Of a DNA stretch of 64,000 bases, positions 32,956-42,966 are shown piece by piece. The position numbers and the translations under genes are program-made. Origin of the DNA: Aestuariispira ectoiniformans (lineage in GTDB: Bacteria > Pseudomonadota > Alphaproteobacteria > UBA8366 > Aestuariispiraceae); NCBI RefSeq assembly GCF_025136295.1, contig NZ_CP062788.1:1240001-1304000 (forward strand), read 5' to 3'. Each line of letters opens with the position of its first letter. The first letter of the stretch is position 1. The notes below the pieces were generated by a model. The model ran no database searches, had not been told where the DNA came from, and worked only from the letters and a program-made list of their open reading frames with translations.

Positions 32956-32997
32956 CCATTCTTTTCAATCGGCTGTCATTTATCCAGCCGAAAGATA

Positions 32998-34557
32998 TTA
33001 ATGTTTGAAGTGGCGCATGCCGGTATAAACCATGGCAATTCCTGCCTCGTCCGCGGCTTTGATAACCTCTTCATCGCGCATGGACCCGCCGGGCTGGATC
33101 GCAGCCGTTGCCCCGGCGCCAACAGCGGCCATCAGGCCATCGGCGAAGGGGAAGAAGGCATCGGATGCGACGACGCAACCACCTTCCATGCCTTTATGCT
33201 CGGCGGCTTTGGAGGCTGCAATCTTGGCGGAGTCAACGCGGCTCATCTGTCCTGCGCCCACGCCGATCGTGCTTTCATCGCGGACATAGACAATGGCGTT
33301 GGATTTGACATGTTTGGCCACTTTCCAGGCAAAGAGCATATCCGCCCATTCCTTTTCCGTGGGTTCGCGTTTGGTGACCACCTTGCAGTCCTCGCGGCTG
33401 ATCTGGCCATAGTCGCGGGTCTGGGCCAGCAGACCGCCGCCACCCAGCGTACGCCAGGTCATGGACTGTTCCGACGGATCCGGCATTTCCCCGGTCAGCA
33501 ACAGGCGCAGGTTCTTTTTGGCGGCCAGAATTTCGCGGGCCTCATCCGTTGCTTCCGGTGCGATGACGACTTCCAGGAAAAGCTCCGTCAGGCGCGTAGC
33601 CAGGTCTGCTTCCAGCTTGCGGTTCAGGGCAACGATGCCGCCAAATGCCGACACCGGATCGCAGCTCAGCGCCGGGTCCCAGGCGTCGATCAGGCTATCT
33701 GCCTCGGCGACGCCGCAGGGGTTGGCGTGTTTGACGATGACAACAGCAGGCTTCTTGAATTCAGCAACCAGTTCGAAGGCTGCATCCGCATCGTTGATAT
33801 TGTTGAAGCTGAGCTCTTTTCCCTGCACCTGTTCGGCGGTGGAGACACTGGGGCGACGGTCGGTGCCCAGATAGAGCGCTGCTTCCTGATGCGGGTTCTC
33901 GCCATAGCGCAACACCTGTTTGCTGCGACCGGCAAGGGTCATGCGTTTCGGCCAGGTACGTTCCTGCTGTGCAGACAGCCAGTTGCTGATCGCAGAGTCG
34001 TATGACGCCGTACGGGCATAGGCCTCACGGGCCAGGAACTGGCGAAGATCGCGCGTCGTCGCGCCGCCGTTTTCGTCCATGTCCTTGATGACCGAGGCGT
34101 ATTCGCCGGGGTCGGTGACAACGGTCACCGACTCGTGGTTTTTGGCTGCTGCACGGATCATAGCCGGGCCGCCAATGTCGATGTTTTCAATGCAGGTGTC
34201 ATAGTCTGCACCGGAACGGACCGTATTCACGAAGGGATAAAGGTTCACGACCACCATATCAATCGGGGCAATGTCATGGGTTTCCATGGCCATGCGGTGT
34301 TTCTGGTCGTCGCGTTTGGCAAGGATGCCGCCGTGAATGGTCGGGTGCAGGGTTTTGACACGGCCATCCATGATTTCCGGGAAACCGGTGTGGTCGGAAA
34401 CCTCGGTGACGGCAATGCCGGCTTCCTTCAGGGCCTTGGCGGAGCCGCCGGTCGACAGGATCCGGACCTTGTGTTTTGCCAGTTCGGTGGCGAATTCCAC
34501 CAGGCCGGTCTTGTCGGAAACGGATATCAATGCACGGGCGATCGGTTTTTCGCTCAT
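32998..34557 (-). CDS. purH: Bifunctional AICAR formyltransferase/IMP cyclohydrolase
   Basis: The 519-residue PurH does the last two steps of IMP synthesis. The N-terminal IMP cyclohydrolase domain (about 1-200) shows ISVSDKTGL, the [13 protein letters not shown] phosphate-binding motif near residue 35 and [16 protein letters not shown] near residue 67. The C-terminal transformylase domain has RYGENPHQ near residue 221, KHANPCGVA near residue 279 and [17 protein letters not shown] near the end. It starts 11 bases after the CapD-type gene and shares its transcript. Length and motifs are complete. Confidence 0.97.
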   Translation of the reverse strand: MSEKPIARALISVSDKTGLVEFATELAKHKVRILSTGGSAKALKEAGIAVTEVSDHTGFPEIMDGRVKTLHPTIHGGILAKRDDQKHRMAMETHDIAPIDMVVVNLYPFVNTVRSGADYDTCIENIDIGGPAMIRAAAKNHESVTVVTDPGEYASVIKDMDENGGATTRDLRQFLAREAYARTASYDSAISNWLSAQQERTWPKRMTLAGRSKQVLRYGENPHQEAALYLGTDRRPSVSTAEQVQGKELSFNNINDADAAFELVAEFKKPAVVIVKHANPCGVAEADSLIDAWDPALSCDPVSAFGGIVALNRKLEADLATRLTELFLEVVIAPEATDEAREILAAKKNLRLLLTGEMPDPSEQSMTWRTLGGGGLLAQTRDYGQISREDCKVVTKREPTEKEWADMLFAWKVAKHVKSNAIVYVRDESTIGVGAGQMSRVDSAKIAASKAAEHKGMEGGCVVASDAFFPFADGLMAAVGAGATAAIQPGGSMRDEEVIKAADEAGIAMVYTGMRHFKH

Positions 34558-34568
34558 GAGGGGTCCTT

Positions 34569-36530
34569 TCAATCTCCGGATGGTGCCGCGGTTTTGGGCA
34601 ACTCTACCCTGCGGCACTGACTTTCCTTCGGAAGTAACGTGCGTTCGTCGGGGGTGTATTCCGGCACGAATTTCTTCAATTCGGCCAGGGTCTCTTCCCT
34701 GTCACGGGCCTGGGCGAGTGTTTCCATGCGGTCCAGCGAGCGCTGCAGCACATCCAGGGCGCTGGTGCGTGGCTGGGCCAACATGATCCCGTCGGTCACC
34801 GTGGGTAGCTGCTGTTCTTGGGTATGCAGCAGTTCTTCGTATAATTTCTCACCGGGGCGAAGACCGGTATATTCGATTTTGATGTCCTTGTCCGGCTCCA
34901 TACCCGCCAGCATGATCATCTGGCGTGCAAGGTCGGCGATCTTCACCGGCGCGCCCATGTCGAGGACGAAAATCCGCCCTGCGGTGGTGTCGTCCTTCAC
35001 GCCGATGGCAGAGGCCTGCAGCACCAGTTCGACCGCCTCGCGGACGGTCATGAAATAACGGGTAATCTCCGGATGGGTGACGGTCAGCGGCCCGCCTTCT
35101 GCCAATTGCTTCTGGAACAGGGGCACGACTGATCCGGTGGAACCCAGGACGTTGCCAAAGCGAACCACAACATAGCGGGTGCTGTTCTCGTCCCGTGCAA
35201 CCGGGTCCAGAGCCTGGATATATTCTTCCGCCAGGCGCTTGGTCGCCCCCATGACATTCGTCGGGTTGACGGCCTTGTCGGTGGAAATCTGGACCATGCA
35301 GCGTGCCTTGTGCCGACGGCATGCATCGGCCACGATGCGGCTGCCCATGATATTGGTCAGCACACCTTCCATCGGGTTGTCTTCGACCAAGGGCACATGT
35401 TTGTAGGCGGCGGCATGGAAGACCAGTTCCGGCTGGAAACGTTCGAACGCGCTGTCGACACGCTTGCGGTCCCGGACATCGCCCAGAATGGCGTGACGGG
35501 GAATATGCGGGAAGCGTTTTCCGATTTCCTGGTCGATCAGATAAAGTTGATATTCCGATACTTCGTATAATGCGATTTCCGACGGGCCGAGGGCGCAAAT
35601 CTGGCGGGTGAGTTCCGAACCGATGGTGCCGCCGCTGCCTGTGACCATCACGCGTCGGCCTTTGACCAGGGCCTCCATGGCAGGACGGTCCAGCTTTGCC
35701 TGAGGGCGTCCCAGTAGGTCTTCCACGGCAATCGGGCGCACCACCTGTTTGTCGTCCTGGAATCCTGCCCGAAGTTCGGAGAGTTTCGGCAGCCGGTCAA
35801 GGGTCAGGCCTTCCTGTTGCGCCATGGCGAAAAGCGCACGGAGAACTTCCCCGTCCATGGTCTCTTTGGTCAGGATCAGTTTTTGCGGTGCTGACGAAAG
35901 TTTTTTCCAGGTTTCGGGCGTGAAATCGGCGATGGTGGAAATGACAGGGACGCCGTGAATTTCACGACCGAGGCGGCCTCTGGTCTCGGAGACAATGGCA
36001 ATGGGGTCGTAGATGCTGCTGCTGTTACGCTTTTGCTCGCGGATGAAAAGCTCCGCTTCATCACCGGCGCCTATCAGGATGACCGGAATACGGCGGCGGT
36101 TGCTCAGTGTGCTCCGCAGGTTGGCGCGTTTGTCCTTGGCCATCCGGTAGAGGAAACGAGGCCCGCCCAAGAGTGCGATCAGGACAAACCAGTTAATCAC
36201 CGGGATGGACCGGGGCAGGAATTCCAGGCGGGTCAGCGTAAACAGGATCGGCAGGAAGACGAGGATCGCGATCGTGACGGCCCGCGTGATGGCGGTGAGG
36301 TCTTCCAGCGAGGCATAACGCCAGATACCGCGATATTGCTTGTTGAAATAGAAAACGACGGCACAAATGCCGACAAAGATGCCTGTGCTTTCCAGGACAT
36401 AGGTTGCCGGAAGCCAGTCCCAACTGTCGCCGAGACGTAGATATAGGCTCAACGGGAACGACAGACCCGCCATGATCATGTCGTGCAAAAAGGCGACCCG
36501 CGCCCGCGTTGATTTGAATAGCCTAATCAT
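34569..36530 (-). CDS. CapD/FlaA1/WbpM-type membrane UDP-sugar 4,6-dehydratase
   Basis: The 653-residue inner-membrane protein has four N-terminal transmembrane segments (about 12-130), a cytosolic CoA-binding-like linker domain, and an extended SDR domain from about residue 290. The NAD motif [18 protein letters not shown] leads that domain. The catalytic region [21 protein letters not shown] has Met in place of the SDR tyrosine, the usual SMK form of this family. Such proteins convert UDP-GlcNAc to a 4-keto-6-deoxy sugar for O-antigen or capsule. It lies upstream of purH and near the lipid-carrier transferase and epimerase genes on the same strand. Confidence 0.92.
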   Translation of the reverse strand: MIRLFKSTRARVAFLHDMIMAGLSFPLSLYLRLGDSWDWLPATYVLESTGIFVGICAVVFYFNKQYRGIWRYASLEDLTAITRAVTIAILVFLPILFTLTRLEFLPRSIPVINWFVLIALLGGPRFLYRMAKDKRANLRSTLSNRRRIPVILIGAGDEAELFIREQKRNSSSIYDPIAIVSETRGRLGREIHGVPVISTIADFTPETWKKLSSAPQKLILTKETMDGEVLRALFAMAQQEGLTLDRLPKLSELRAGFQDDKQVVRPIAVEDLLGRPQAKLDRPAMEALVKGRRVMVTGSGGTIGSELTRQICALGPSEIALYEVSEYQLYLIDQEIGKRFPHIPRHAILGDVRDRKRVDSAFERFQPELVFHAAAYKHVPLVEDNPMEGVLTNIMGSRIVADACRRHKARCMVQISTDKAVNPTNVMGATKRLAEEYIQALDPVARDENSTRYVVVRFGNVLGSTGSVVPLFQKQLAEGGPLTVTHPEITRYFMTVREAVELVLQASAIGVKDDTTAGRIFVLDMGAPVKIADLARQMIMLAGMEPDKDIKIEYTGLRPGEKLYEELLHTQEQQLPTVTDGIMLAQPRTSALDVLQRSLDRMETLAQARDREETLAELKKFVPEYTPDERTLLPKESQCRRVELPKTAAPSGD

Positions 36531-36632
36531 GATGCTGTTTTCATAATGCTCAGCCGCCCGTCACGCAAGCGAACTTCGCGCTTGCCTGCATAGGGTATAA
36601 GGCGGACGTCATCCTTATCCGTCCCTTTGAAT

Positions 36633-37526
36633 TTACTGTCTCAGGTACCAGTTCACGGTGTCGGCAATGCCTTGCTGCGGCGTGTAGGGAGGTTGCCAAC
36701 CGGGAATTTTTCCGTCTACCTGAAGGCTGTCGGTCAGGCGCTGTATCATGCCGGAGCGCCCGGTCAGCCGTCCGGCCAACCTCAGACAGGCAATCGGCAC
36801 CGGCGGCAGGCAAGGTTTTTTCCCCATACTGTCGGCAATGAGACGGATCAGTCCGGCGGTTGACAGGTCTTGCCCGTCACTGGGCAGATAGCTGCCTGCC
36901 GGACAGGTCAGGGCCGCTTCAACCGCTGCGGCGAGGTTGCCGACGTAGATCATACTGCGTTTGTTGTGAACCGCACCCAGTGGCAGCGGTAAACCTTTGC
37001 GGACGGCTTTGAGCAGCGTCAGGAAATTTCCCTTCACGCCGGGCCCGTAAACCATGGGCGGGCGCAGGCTGAGCACATCCATTGCGCTGCCCAGACCGGC
37101 CAGGGCAGTTTCTGCCTCATGTTTGCTGATGCCGTATGGGTCACAGGGCGCTGGAGTGTCCCGGCCGGACAGCGGGTGGTCCGAGCGCTCCCCCATTACC
37201 TTGACGGAGCTCATGAAGACAAAGCGCCCGATACCAGCGTCTTGCGCCTGCCGGGCAAGTCGCAGGGTGCCGTCCCGGTTGACCTGGCGATAGATGTCGA
37301 TGGGGTTGGCCTGGGTTTCCTGCATTACATGTGCACGTCCGGCGAGGTGGATCACCGCATCCACGCCGTCCAGATGCATGGACCAGTCCGTGTTCCCGTC
37401 GAAATTCCCCACTTCCCTGCGGCCCACAAGCCGCAGGTCATAGCCCCTGTCCTGCAGATACGGCACAAGGCATTGACCGACAAAACCGGTAGCGCCGGTT
37501 ATCAGCAATCGCTTTGGCGCGCTCAT
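36633..37526 (-). CDS. NAD-dependent epimerase/dehydratase (extended SDR, WbpV/GalE-like)
   Basis: The 297-residue protein is an extended SDR with LLITGATGFVGQCL at residues 8-21 as dinucleotide loop, VIHLAGRAH near residue 61, FMSSVKVMG near residue 105, and the catalytic YGISKHEAE near residue 131. It probably epimerises or reduces a UDP- or dTDP-sugar during surface polysaccharide synthesis. Its ATG overlaps the stop of the upstream sugar-phosphate transferase gene by 4 bases. That pair, with CapD-type downstream, matches O-antigen initiation loci. A 102-base gap with a weak hairpin separates it from the CapD-type gene. Confidence 0.9.
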   Translation of the reverse strand: MSAPKRLLITGATGFVGQCLVPYLQDRGYDLRLVGRREVGNFDGNTDWSMHLDGVDAVIHLAGRAHVMQETQANPIDIYRQVNRDGTLRLARQAQDAGIGRFVFMSSVKVMGERSDHPLSGRDTPAPCDPYGISKHEAETALAGLGSAMDVLSLRPPMVYGPGVKGNFLTLLKAVRKGLPLPLGAVHNKRSMIYVGNLAAAVEAALTCPAGSYLPSDGQDLSTAGLIRLIADSMGKKPCLPPVPIACLRLAGRLTGRSGMIQRLTDSLQVDGKIPGWQPPYTPQQGIADTVNWYLRQ

Positions 37527-38518
37527 ACCTCACGCCTCTTGAACCGTGGGGACAGGTGCATCCAGCCGATCAGGACTGCAACGCAGCCAGCGGCGGCCAG
37601 AATGGCAAGAAGCGGTCTGTCCAGCGACCACACTGACAGCCCGATCAGGATCACATTGGTCAGGGCGATCGCGGCGCTGACGCCGCTGTGCCGGTGGCCC
37701 GCCTGCACGGCAACTTGATAAAAATGCTCGCGGTGGGCTTCCCAGACTTTTTCACCGCGCAGAAGGCGGCGGGTCAGTGTGACGCCTGCGTCGGTCAGAT
37801 AATACAGTGGTAGAATTAGGGCCGGGGCCCAATATCCGGCGACCGCCAGTTGCAACAGCAGCCCACCGAGCAGAAATCCTAAGGGGATGCTGCCGACATC
37901 GCCAAGGAAGATACGTGCGGGGTGCCAGTTCCAAACCAGAAAACCAATCGCAGCGGCGGCAATGATCAGGCCCGGATTAATAGGGGTGCCGAATACGCCG
38001 ACGAGGCTGAGACAGTAAAGTCCCAGGCCGATGCTGGCTGCTTCTACGCCGGAAATGCCGTCGATACCATCCATGAAGTTGAAGAAATTGATGAACCCGA
38101 CCCAGACAATGGCGGCCAGCGGCATTTCGACCCAATAGGGCAACCATCCGCTCGTGATCGACCCGTCCTGCATCAGCCAGGGAAGGGTTACCGCAACGGC
38201 GGTGAACTGGACGGTCAGCCGTAGTCGGGCGGAAAGGGAATGCAGGTCGTCAAGCCAGGACACAATGGCCAGCACGGCAGCACCGGCGGACAGCCAGATC
38301 ATGTCAATCTGGTCCAGTGCGATGGCGTGATAGGCGATTGCAGCCAGTGAAATTGCCGTCACAGCCAACCCGCCGCCGCGGGGGGTCGGTGTCTCGTGAC
38401 TGGACCGGTCATTGGGGTGATCCAGAATGGCCCGGCGACGCAAATAGGCCAAAACAATCCCGGTCAACAGGACGCTGGCGCAAACGAGCGCGAAGAATTG
38501 GATGAGTTCAAGCTGCAT
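37523..38518 (-). CDS. WecA/MraY-type undecaprenyl-phosphate sugar-1-phosphate transferase
   Basis: The 331-residue protein has about ten transmembrane segments and the polyprenyl-phosphate N-acetylhexosamine-1-phosphate transferase motifs. PNDRSSHETPTPRGGG near residue 35 opens the fold, LDDLHSL near residue 89 is the catalytic aspartate pair, NFMDGIDGISG near residue 147 is the second, and FLGDVGS near residue 203 follows. It starts polysaccharide repeat synthesis on undecaprenyl phosphate at the inner membrane. It leads the minus-strand polysaccharide operon; the divergent UDP-sugar dehydrogenase lies 175 bases away. Confidence 0.93.
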   Translation of the reverse strand: MQLELIQFFALVCASVLLTGIVLAYLRRRAILDHPNDRSSHETPTPRGGGLAVTAISLAAIAYHAIALDQIDMIWLSAGAAVLAIVSWLDDLHSLSARLRLTVQFTAVAVTLPWLMQDGSITSGWLPYWVEMPLAAIVWVGFINFFNFMDGIDGISGVEAASIGLGLYCLSLVGVFGTPINPGLIIAAAAIGFLVWNWHPARIFLGDVGSIPLGFLLGGLLLQLAVAGYWAPALILPLYYLTDAGVTLTRRLLRGEKVWEAHREHFYQVAVQAGHRHSGVSAAIALTNVILIGLSVWSLDRPLLAILAAAGCVAVLIGWMHLSPRFKRREV

Positions 38519-38632
38519 CTCGCGGTTATAGCCGCTGTTTGCGGGGGAGGCTAGCCTGCAAATCGGGCTTGCAATCGAAGGGTGCGAAGGGCTAGATGAA
38601 CGCTGTGATTATATGAGCTTTACAGGGGTGCC

Positions 38633-38658
38633 CCTGCCTTCGGCGGCAGGTGTTTTTT
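38633..38658 (+). terminator. Terminator-like hairpin in the leader of the UDP-sugar dehydrogenase gene
   Basis: CCTGCC (38633-38638) pairs with GGCAGG (38645-38650), and T6 follows at 38653-38658. It sits 36 bases upstream of the start codon at 38694, in the path of any promoter within the divergent gap. It could act as an attenuator or stop stray transcripts. Confidence 0.5.
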
Positions 38659-38693
38659 CCCTGCGTGAAAGAGTTGCTTGGAAGGTTTTGACG

Positions 38694-39947
38694 ATGATTG
38701 AGAACCCCCGTATCGCCGTGATCGGCCTGGGCTATGTTGGATTGCCTTTGGCTGCGGCTTTGTCGCAACATTTCGATACGGTTGGATTCGATATCAACGA
38801 GACCCGCGTTGCCGAATTGCGCGACGGCCATGACCGGACCGGTGAGTTGAGTGACGGTGCCCTGCGCGATGCGCCGTTGTCCGTGACGGCCGATCTTGAG
38901 GAAACACGCGGTTGCGACATATTCATTGTGACCGTTCCGACGCCGGTCGGCGCCGATAATGAACCGGACCTCACGGCGGTGAGAAAAGCAACGGAAGGTG
39001 TTGGCTCCGTCATTGCTTCCGGCAATATCATTGTGTTTGAAAGCACGGTTTATCCCGGTGTCACGGAAGATATCTGTGGGCCGATCCTGGCAGAAAAATC
39101 GGGCCTGACCCCGGGCACGGATTTTTATCTCGGTTATTCGCCGGAACGGATCAATCCGGGCGACAAAGTCCACACCGTGGACAAGATCACCAAGGTGGTA
39201 TCAGGTGAAACGCCGGAAGTGGCGGCCCTGCTGGCCCGTGTCTACGGCTCGATGAATGGCGGTAATATCTTTATCGCGCGCAACATCAAAACCGCCGAGG
39301 CATCCAAGGTCATCGAGAACGCACAGCGCGATATCAATATCGCCTTTGTAAACGAAATCTCCCTGATCTTCGAAAAGATGGGGATTTCCGTCTATGACGT
39401 GTTGGATGCCGCAGGTACCAAATGGAACTTCCTGAACTTCCAGCCGGGGTTGGTTGGCGGCCATTGCATTGGTGTCGACCCCTATTATCTGGCGCATGCG
39501 GCCCAGGCAAACGGCGTTGCACCGGAAGTGGTGCTGGCCGGGCGTCGCACCAACGATGGTATGAGCACAGTGGTTGCGGACCGCATTCATGACCTGTTGA
39601 GCGGCAAAGCCAAAATCCTGGTTCTGGGCATCACCTTCAAGGAGAACGTGCCTGACATTCGCAATTCCAAAGTGGCTGATGTTATCAAACGCCTGGAGGA
39701 ATTGGGGCATGCGGTTACGGTTTACGACCCGGAAGCGGATGCGGAAGAGACCCGCGAGGAATATGGTATCGACCTGGCAGCAGAGCCCGGCACGGATCAT
39801 GACTGTGTGATTGGTGCTGTGCCGCATGATGCCTACAGCGACCTGTCACTGACCAATCTGGTCAAGGCCGATGGTCTTGTGGCGGACCTGAAGGGCATGT
39901 GGCGTCACCGGTCGTTGCCGGACAGCATGCGCCGCTGGTCCCTGTAA
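38694..39947 (+). CDS. Nucleotide-sugar 6-dehydrogenase (TviB/WbpO-like, UDP-HexNAc type)
   Basis: The 417-residue protein is a UDP-sugar dehydrogenase that oxidises C6 of a UDP-sugar in two NAD-dependent steps. RIAVIGLGYVGLPLAAAL (residues 6-23) is the NAD motif, FIVTVPTPVG near residue 81 and ESTVYPGVTE near residue 118 follow. The catalytic cysteine lies in LVGGHCIGVDPYYLAH near residue 262. That spelling is typical of UDP-GlcNAc/GalNAc dehydrogenases such as TviB rather than UDP-glucose dehydrogenase. ATG 38694 follows GGAAGG; the upstream extension covers the hairpin and is not used. It diverges from the polysaccharide operon. Confidence 0.92.
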   Translation: MIENPRIAVIGLGYVGLPLAAALSQHFDTVGFDINETRVAELRDGHDRTGELSDGALRDAPLSVTADLEETRGCDIFIVTVPTPVGADNEPDLTAVRKATEGVGSVIASGNIIVFESTVYPGVTEDICGPILAEKSGLTPGTDFYLGYSPERINPGDKVHTVDKITKVVSGETPEVAALLARVYGSMNGGNIFIARNIKTAEASKVIENAQRDINIAFVNEISLIFEKMGISVYDVLDAAGTKWNFLNFQPGLVGGHCIGVDPYYLAHAAQANGVAPEVVLAGRRTNDGMSTVVADRIHDLLSGKAKILVLGITFKENVPDIRNSKVADVIKRLEELGHAVTVYDPEADAEETREEYGIDLAAEPGTDHDCVIGAVPHDAYSDLSLTNLVKADGLVADLKGMWRHRSLPDSMRRWSL

Positions 39948-39953
39948 TTCCCG

Positions 39954-41606
39954 CTATTCCTTATTGAAGGCCCATTTTACGACGGCACCATCGGTTTCGG
40001 TGGTGCCGCGCAGGACGATCTGCTGGGCGCGGCGTGGATTGTCGCCGCCCAGATAGATGCTGTCCTCCAACTGGATTTTCGCGCCGAAACAGCGAAAGCG
40101 CCAGCCCTGGCCGCTGGGCAGGCGAAGCAGAGCAGAGGATTGGTTCTGCAGCAGCGAGATGCTGACTTTGGGATGCAGATGAAAGCGGACCGCGAAGTCG
40201 TGACCTGCGCCGTCTTCCACGCCTTCTGAGCAGGTCAGCCGGTCTTCTCCCCGGATATTCAGGCCATCTTCCGTCACATAGAGACGACGGGCGTGTTGCA
40301 GGCCAAAAAGCGCTGCGTAGCCGTCATGCGTGATGCTGAGCCAATGGGCATCCTCGCTGTCGTCGCGATGGCATGTGGGCTCGGCGCGGCGTTTTCCGAT
40401 ACCCTGTTTTCTGTTGAGCGCGCTGGAGTTTGTATCGTCCACACATAGGGTGGAATGTGCCGCCGTGCTGCGCTCTGCCTCTAGCCAGTCACCGCGACCG
40501 GCATTCGACGCCCCGCAGTTGACGATCATGCGGTCTGTACCAATGCTGACCTCGAAAGACCCAATGCCCGCATGGGCAAGCCGGTCAAATGGCGCGGGCG
40601 GCGGTGCACCGCAGTCTGCCAGCATCAGCAAGGCCCCGGCCTTCAATCGCTCATAGCCCGAATAGGGGGCTTCCTGCGGTGGTTTGCCTTTGGCGCCGGT
40701 CAGGCTCAACAGGTGATCCAAGGAGGCTTTGCCACTATCCCGGCTGCCGTTGAAATGACAAAGGCCGCCATCGCCATGCCGGAAAAAGTGGATCATCGGC
40801 ACACAGCGGTCGATTGTATGTTGCACGACCGGCGGCACCTCTTCCCGCGCTGCGAGGTAGGCCAGCCGGATTTCCACCAATTCCTGCAGGAGCTTCACCA
40901 GGTCCAGCGGGTTTCGGCTGGTGGGCGCGCCATCGGGCAGGATTTGCTGGCTGATTTCACGTTCCAGTGAAACAAGAGATTGTTCCCGTGCACCCTCGTG
41001 CGGCAGCCAAAGCAGGTAGCCGACGATCTGTCCTTTCAGGCCGATGACCCGGTCCAATGGCGTTGTCGCAAATGGTGAAACCACGGAAAGATGGCGCAAT
41101 TGCCGCCCGACGGCCTTCAATATCTGTTGTTGTAGCTCGGCATCGGCCGTAGCGAAAACCGCAGGCCAGTAATAGAGCCAGGCCAGCAGGCGGTTGCCTG
41201 TCGCCGCCGCGGTCCAGCTATCGGGGTTGGCGTTGACGGCGTCCAGGCGATCATTGCGGGAGAGCCAGTCGCGGGTCAGATCGCGGACTTTGGTCAACGC
41301 GCTGTCACTGCCAACTGCGCGCAGATCACGAATCCAGTCAAAGCCGTTCATGGCCTTCATCCAGGCATCATCGGCACCGGCTGCTTCCCAGGGGTTCCGC
41401 GCCTGATGAATCTGTTGCCCGGCGAAAGGATAGGTGTCGTTGAGGATTGCCCCGCCGATTTCCGCATTTCCCGTCCAGGGGTCGGATGGAGTGGCGGCGG
41501 GGGGATTGGCGCCTCCACGCATCAGGCAAAGGCCATAGAGCGTGCCACCGGCCGTGATTTTCTGGCCGGCGTATTTCAGATAGGACCAGGGGTCTTGCCG
41601 TCTCAT
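39954..41606 (-). CDS. Heparinase II/III-like protein
   Basis: The 550-residue protein has a helical toroid first half and a beta-sandwich second half, as in Hepar_II_III proteins. WSYLKYAGQKI near the start, the tryptophan-rich NPWEAAGADDAWMKAMNGFDW near residue 70 and HSTLCVDDTNSSALN near residue 388 are characteristic of the alphaproteobacterial group found beside rpe, rsmB and purH. Some family members cleave acidic polysaccharides; this group is uncharacterised and the lyase role is not shown. No signal peptide is evident. ATG 41606 is used. It follows rpe by 28 bases on the same strand. Confidence 0.85.
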   Translation of the reverse strand: MRRQDPWSYLKYAGQKITAGGTLYGLCLMRGGANPPAATPSDPWTGNAEIGGAILNDTYPFAGQQIHQARNPWEAAGADDAWMKAMNGFDWIRDLRAVGSDSALTKVRDLTRDWLSRNDRLDAVNANPDSWTAAATGNRLLAWLYYWPAVFATADAELQQQILKAVGRQLRHLSVVSPFATTPLDRVIGLKGQIVGYLLWLPHEGAREQSLVSLEREISQQILPDGAPTSRNPLDLVKLLQELVEIRLAYLAAREEVPPVVQHTIDRCVPMIHFFRHGDGGLCHFNGSRDSGKASLDHLLSLTGAKGKPPQEAPYSGYERLKAGALLMLADCGAPPPAPFDRLAHAGIGSFEVSIGTDRMIVNCGASNAGRGDWLEAERSTAAHSTLCVDDTNSSALNRKQGIGKRRAEPTCHRDDSEDAHWLSITHDGYAALFGLQHARRLYVTEDGLNIRGEDRLTCSEGVEDGAGHDFAVRFHLHPKVSISLLQNQSSALLRLPSGQGWRFRCFGAKIQLEDSIYLGGDNPRRAQQIVLRGTTETDGAVVKWAFNKE

Positions 41607-41634
41607 CTCTCTATCCCTGAGCCGACTGCGCTGA

Positions 41635-42300
41635 TTATCCTTCGCCGCGCAGCTTTTTGATGTTGTTGGCGTATTCGCCGGGGCCGCCGACGAAAGTCGC
41701 GGTGCCAGCGACCAGCACATCCGCACCGGCCGCAATGGCCTTGGGCGCTGTTTCCAGATTGATGCCGCCGTCTACCTGCAGGTCGATATCCCGGCCCGTT
41801 GCCTCGATCATCTTGCGAATCTCGCGGATCTTGTCCAACTGGCTGTCGATAAAGCTTTGCCCGCCGAAGCCCGGATTGACAGACATCACAAGGATCAGGT
41901 CCACCATATCCATCACATAGTCCAATGCACTGATCGGCGTGCCGGGGTTGAGAACGACACCGGCTTTCTTGCCAAGGGCCTTGATGGTCTGGACGGTCCG
42001 GTGGGTATGGGCTCCGGCTTCCGGGTGGATGGTGATGATATCCGCACCGGCATTGGCGAAGGCCTCCAGATAGGGATCGACCGGGGAGATCATCAGATGC
42101 ACATCGAAGGTTTTGGTCGTATGCGGCCGCAGGGCTTTGACCACGCCCGGGCCAATCGTGATATTAGGCACGAAATGGCCATCCATCACGTCGATATGGA
42201 TGAAATCGGCACCGGCCGCATCAATGGCGCGAACCTCTTCACCAAGCTTGGCGAAGTCGGCGGACAGAATGCTGGGCGCAATTCGAACGGGCTTTGACAT
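41635..42300 (-). CDS. rpe: Ribulose-phosphate 3-epimerase
   Basis: The 221-residue TIM barrel interconverts ribulose 5-phosphate and xylulose 5-phosphate. [16 protein letters not shown] at residues 8-23, [17 protein letters not shown] near residue 36, and [14 protein letters not shown] near residue 69 include the metal-binding His and Asp residues. [12 protein letters not shown] near residue 139 and QVDGGIN near residue 174 complete the site. It is complete and canonical. ATG 42300 follows TTGAGG. It is the first gene of a short minus-strand operon with the heparinase-like gene. Confidence 0.97.
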   Translation of the reverse strand: MSKPVRIAPSILSADFAKLGEEVRAIDAAGADFIHIDVMDGHFVPNITIGPGVVKALRPHTTKTFDVHLMISPVDPYLEAFANAGADIITIHPEAGAHTHRTVQTIKALGKKAGVVLNPGTPISALDYVMDMVDLILVMSVNPGFGGQSFIDSQLDKIREIRKMIEATGRDIDLQVDGGINLETAPKAIAAGADVLVAGTATFVGGPGEYANNIKKLRGEG

Positions 42301-42432
42301 CAAGTTTACCTCAAGGGGGTGATCAGGGGTTCTGACCATCTGGCAATCCAACAGCAGCCTGCCGAAAATAGGCGGTCATTGCAAGCTGGCCGTGGCGTCG
42401 CCACGAAATAGTCACGATTAGATTTCTGCGTC

Positions 42433-42864
42433 TTATCGCAGGTCTTCGCCCTGCCGGACAAGACCGACTGCGTAAAGGATCAAACAGATCCATCCGGCGA
42501 TGAAGGTACTACCGCCGAACGGGGGGACAATGCCAAGGCCGGTCACACCGGTCAGCCCCATCAGCCAGAGCGATCCGGTGAACAGGAGAATTCCTGCCAG
42601 AAATAAATATCCGGCAAACCCGCGCCATTTGGCCGCCCGCAAATCCGTCGGCAGGCAGTCCAGCGCGATCAGGGCCAAGCTGTGCCACACCAGATAGCGA
42701 TGGCCGATTTCAATCCAGTCCAGTTGTTGCGGCGACAAGACCGGTTTCAGCGCATGGCTGGCCCCGGCCCCTACAATAACGCCGATCAGGGCGATGACCG
42801 CCCCGAAGAGCAGGAAAATTCCGCGTTTCGGCTGAAGAAGCGACATAGATGAAATCCTGTCCAT
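42433..42864 (-). CDS. DUF423 family membrane protein
   Basis: The 143-residue inner-membrane protein has four transmembrane segments and the DUF423 (YgdD-like) pattern. GAVIALIGVIVGAGASHALKP begins the first helix, YLVWHSLALIAL follows in helix 2, and FGGSTFIAGWICLI comes near the end. The family function is unknown. The start is either 42864 or the internal ATG at 42846 (MSLLQPK); the latter gives the commoner family length. It is monocistronic, downstream of the low-complexity gene on the same strand. Confidence 0.88.
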   Translation of the reverse strand: MDRISSMSLLQPKRGIFLLFGAVIALIGVIVGAGASHALKPVLSPQQLDWIEIGHRYLVWHSLALIALDCLPTDLRAAKWRGFAGYLFLAGILLFTGSLWLMGLTGVTGLGIVPPFGGSTFIAGWICLILYAVGLVRQGEDLR

Positions 42865-42913
42865 GCGTTTGGTTCTGAGATGGCGTTGCTGCCTGTGATA
42901 GCCGGTTTCGGGT

Positions 42914-42942
42914 CAAAGAAAAAGCCCGCGCTTTGGCGGGCT
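42914..42942 (-). terminator. Intrinsic terminator after the low-complexity gene
   Basis: AGCCCGC (42923-42929) pairs with GCGGGCT (42936-42942). The minus-strand transcript then runs into TTTTTCTTTG. It lies 25 bases after the stop of the gene at 42967. Confidence 0.8.
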
Positions 42943-42966
42943 GATCATTCGGGGTGGCCGGTGGGT

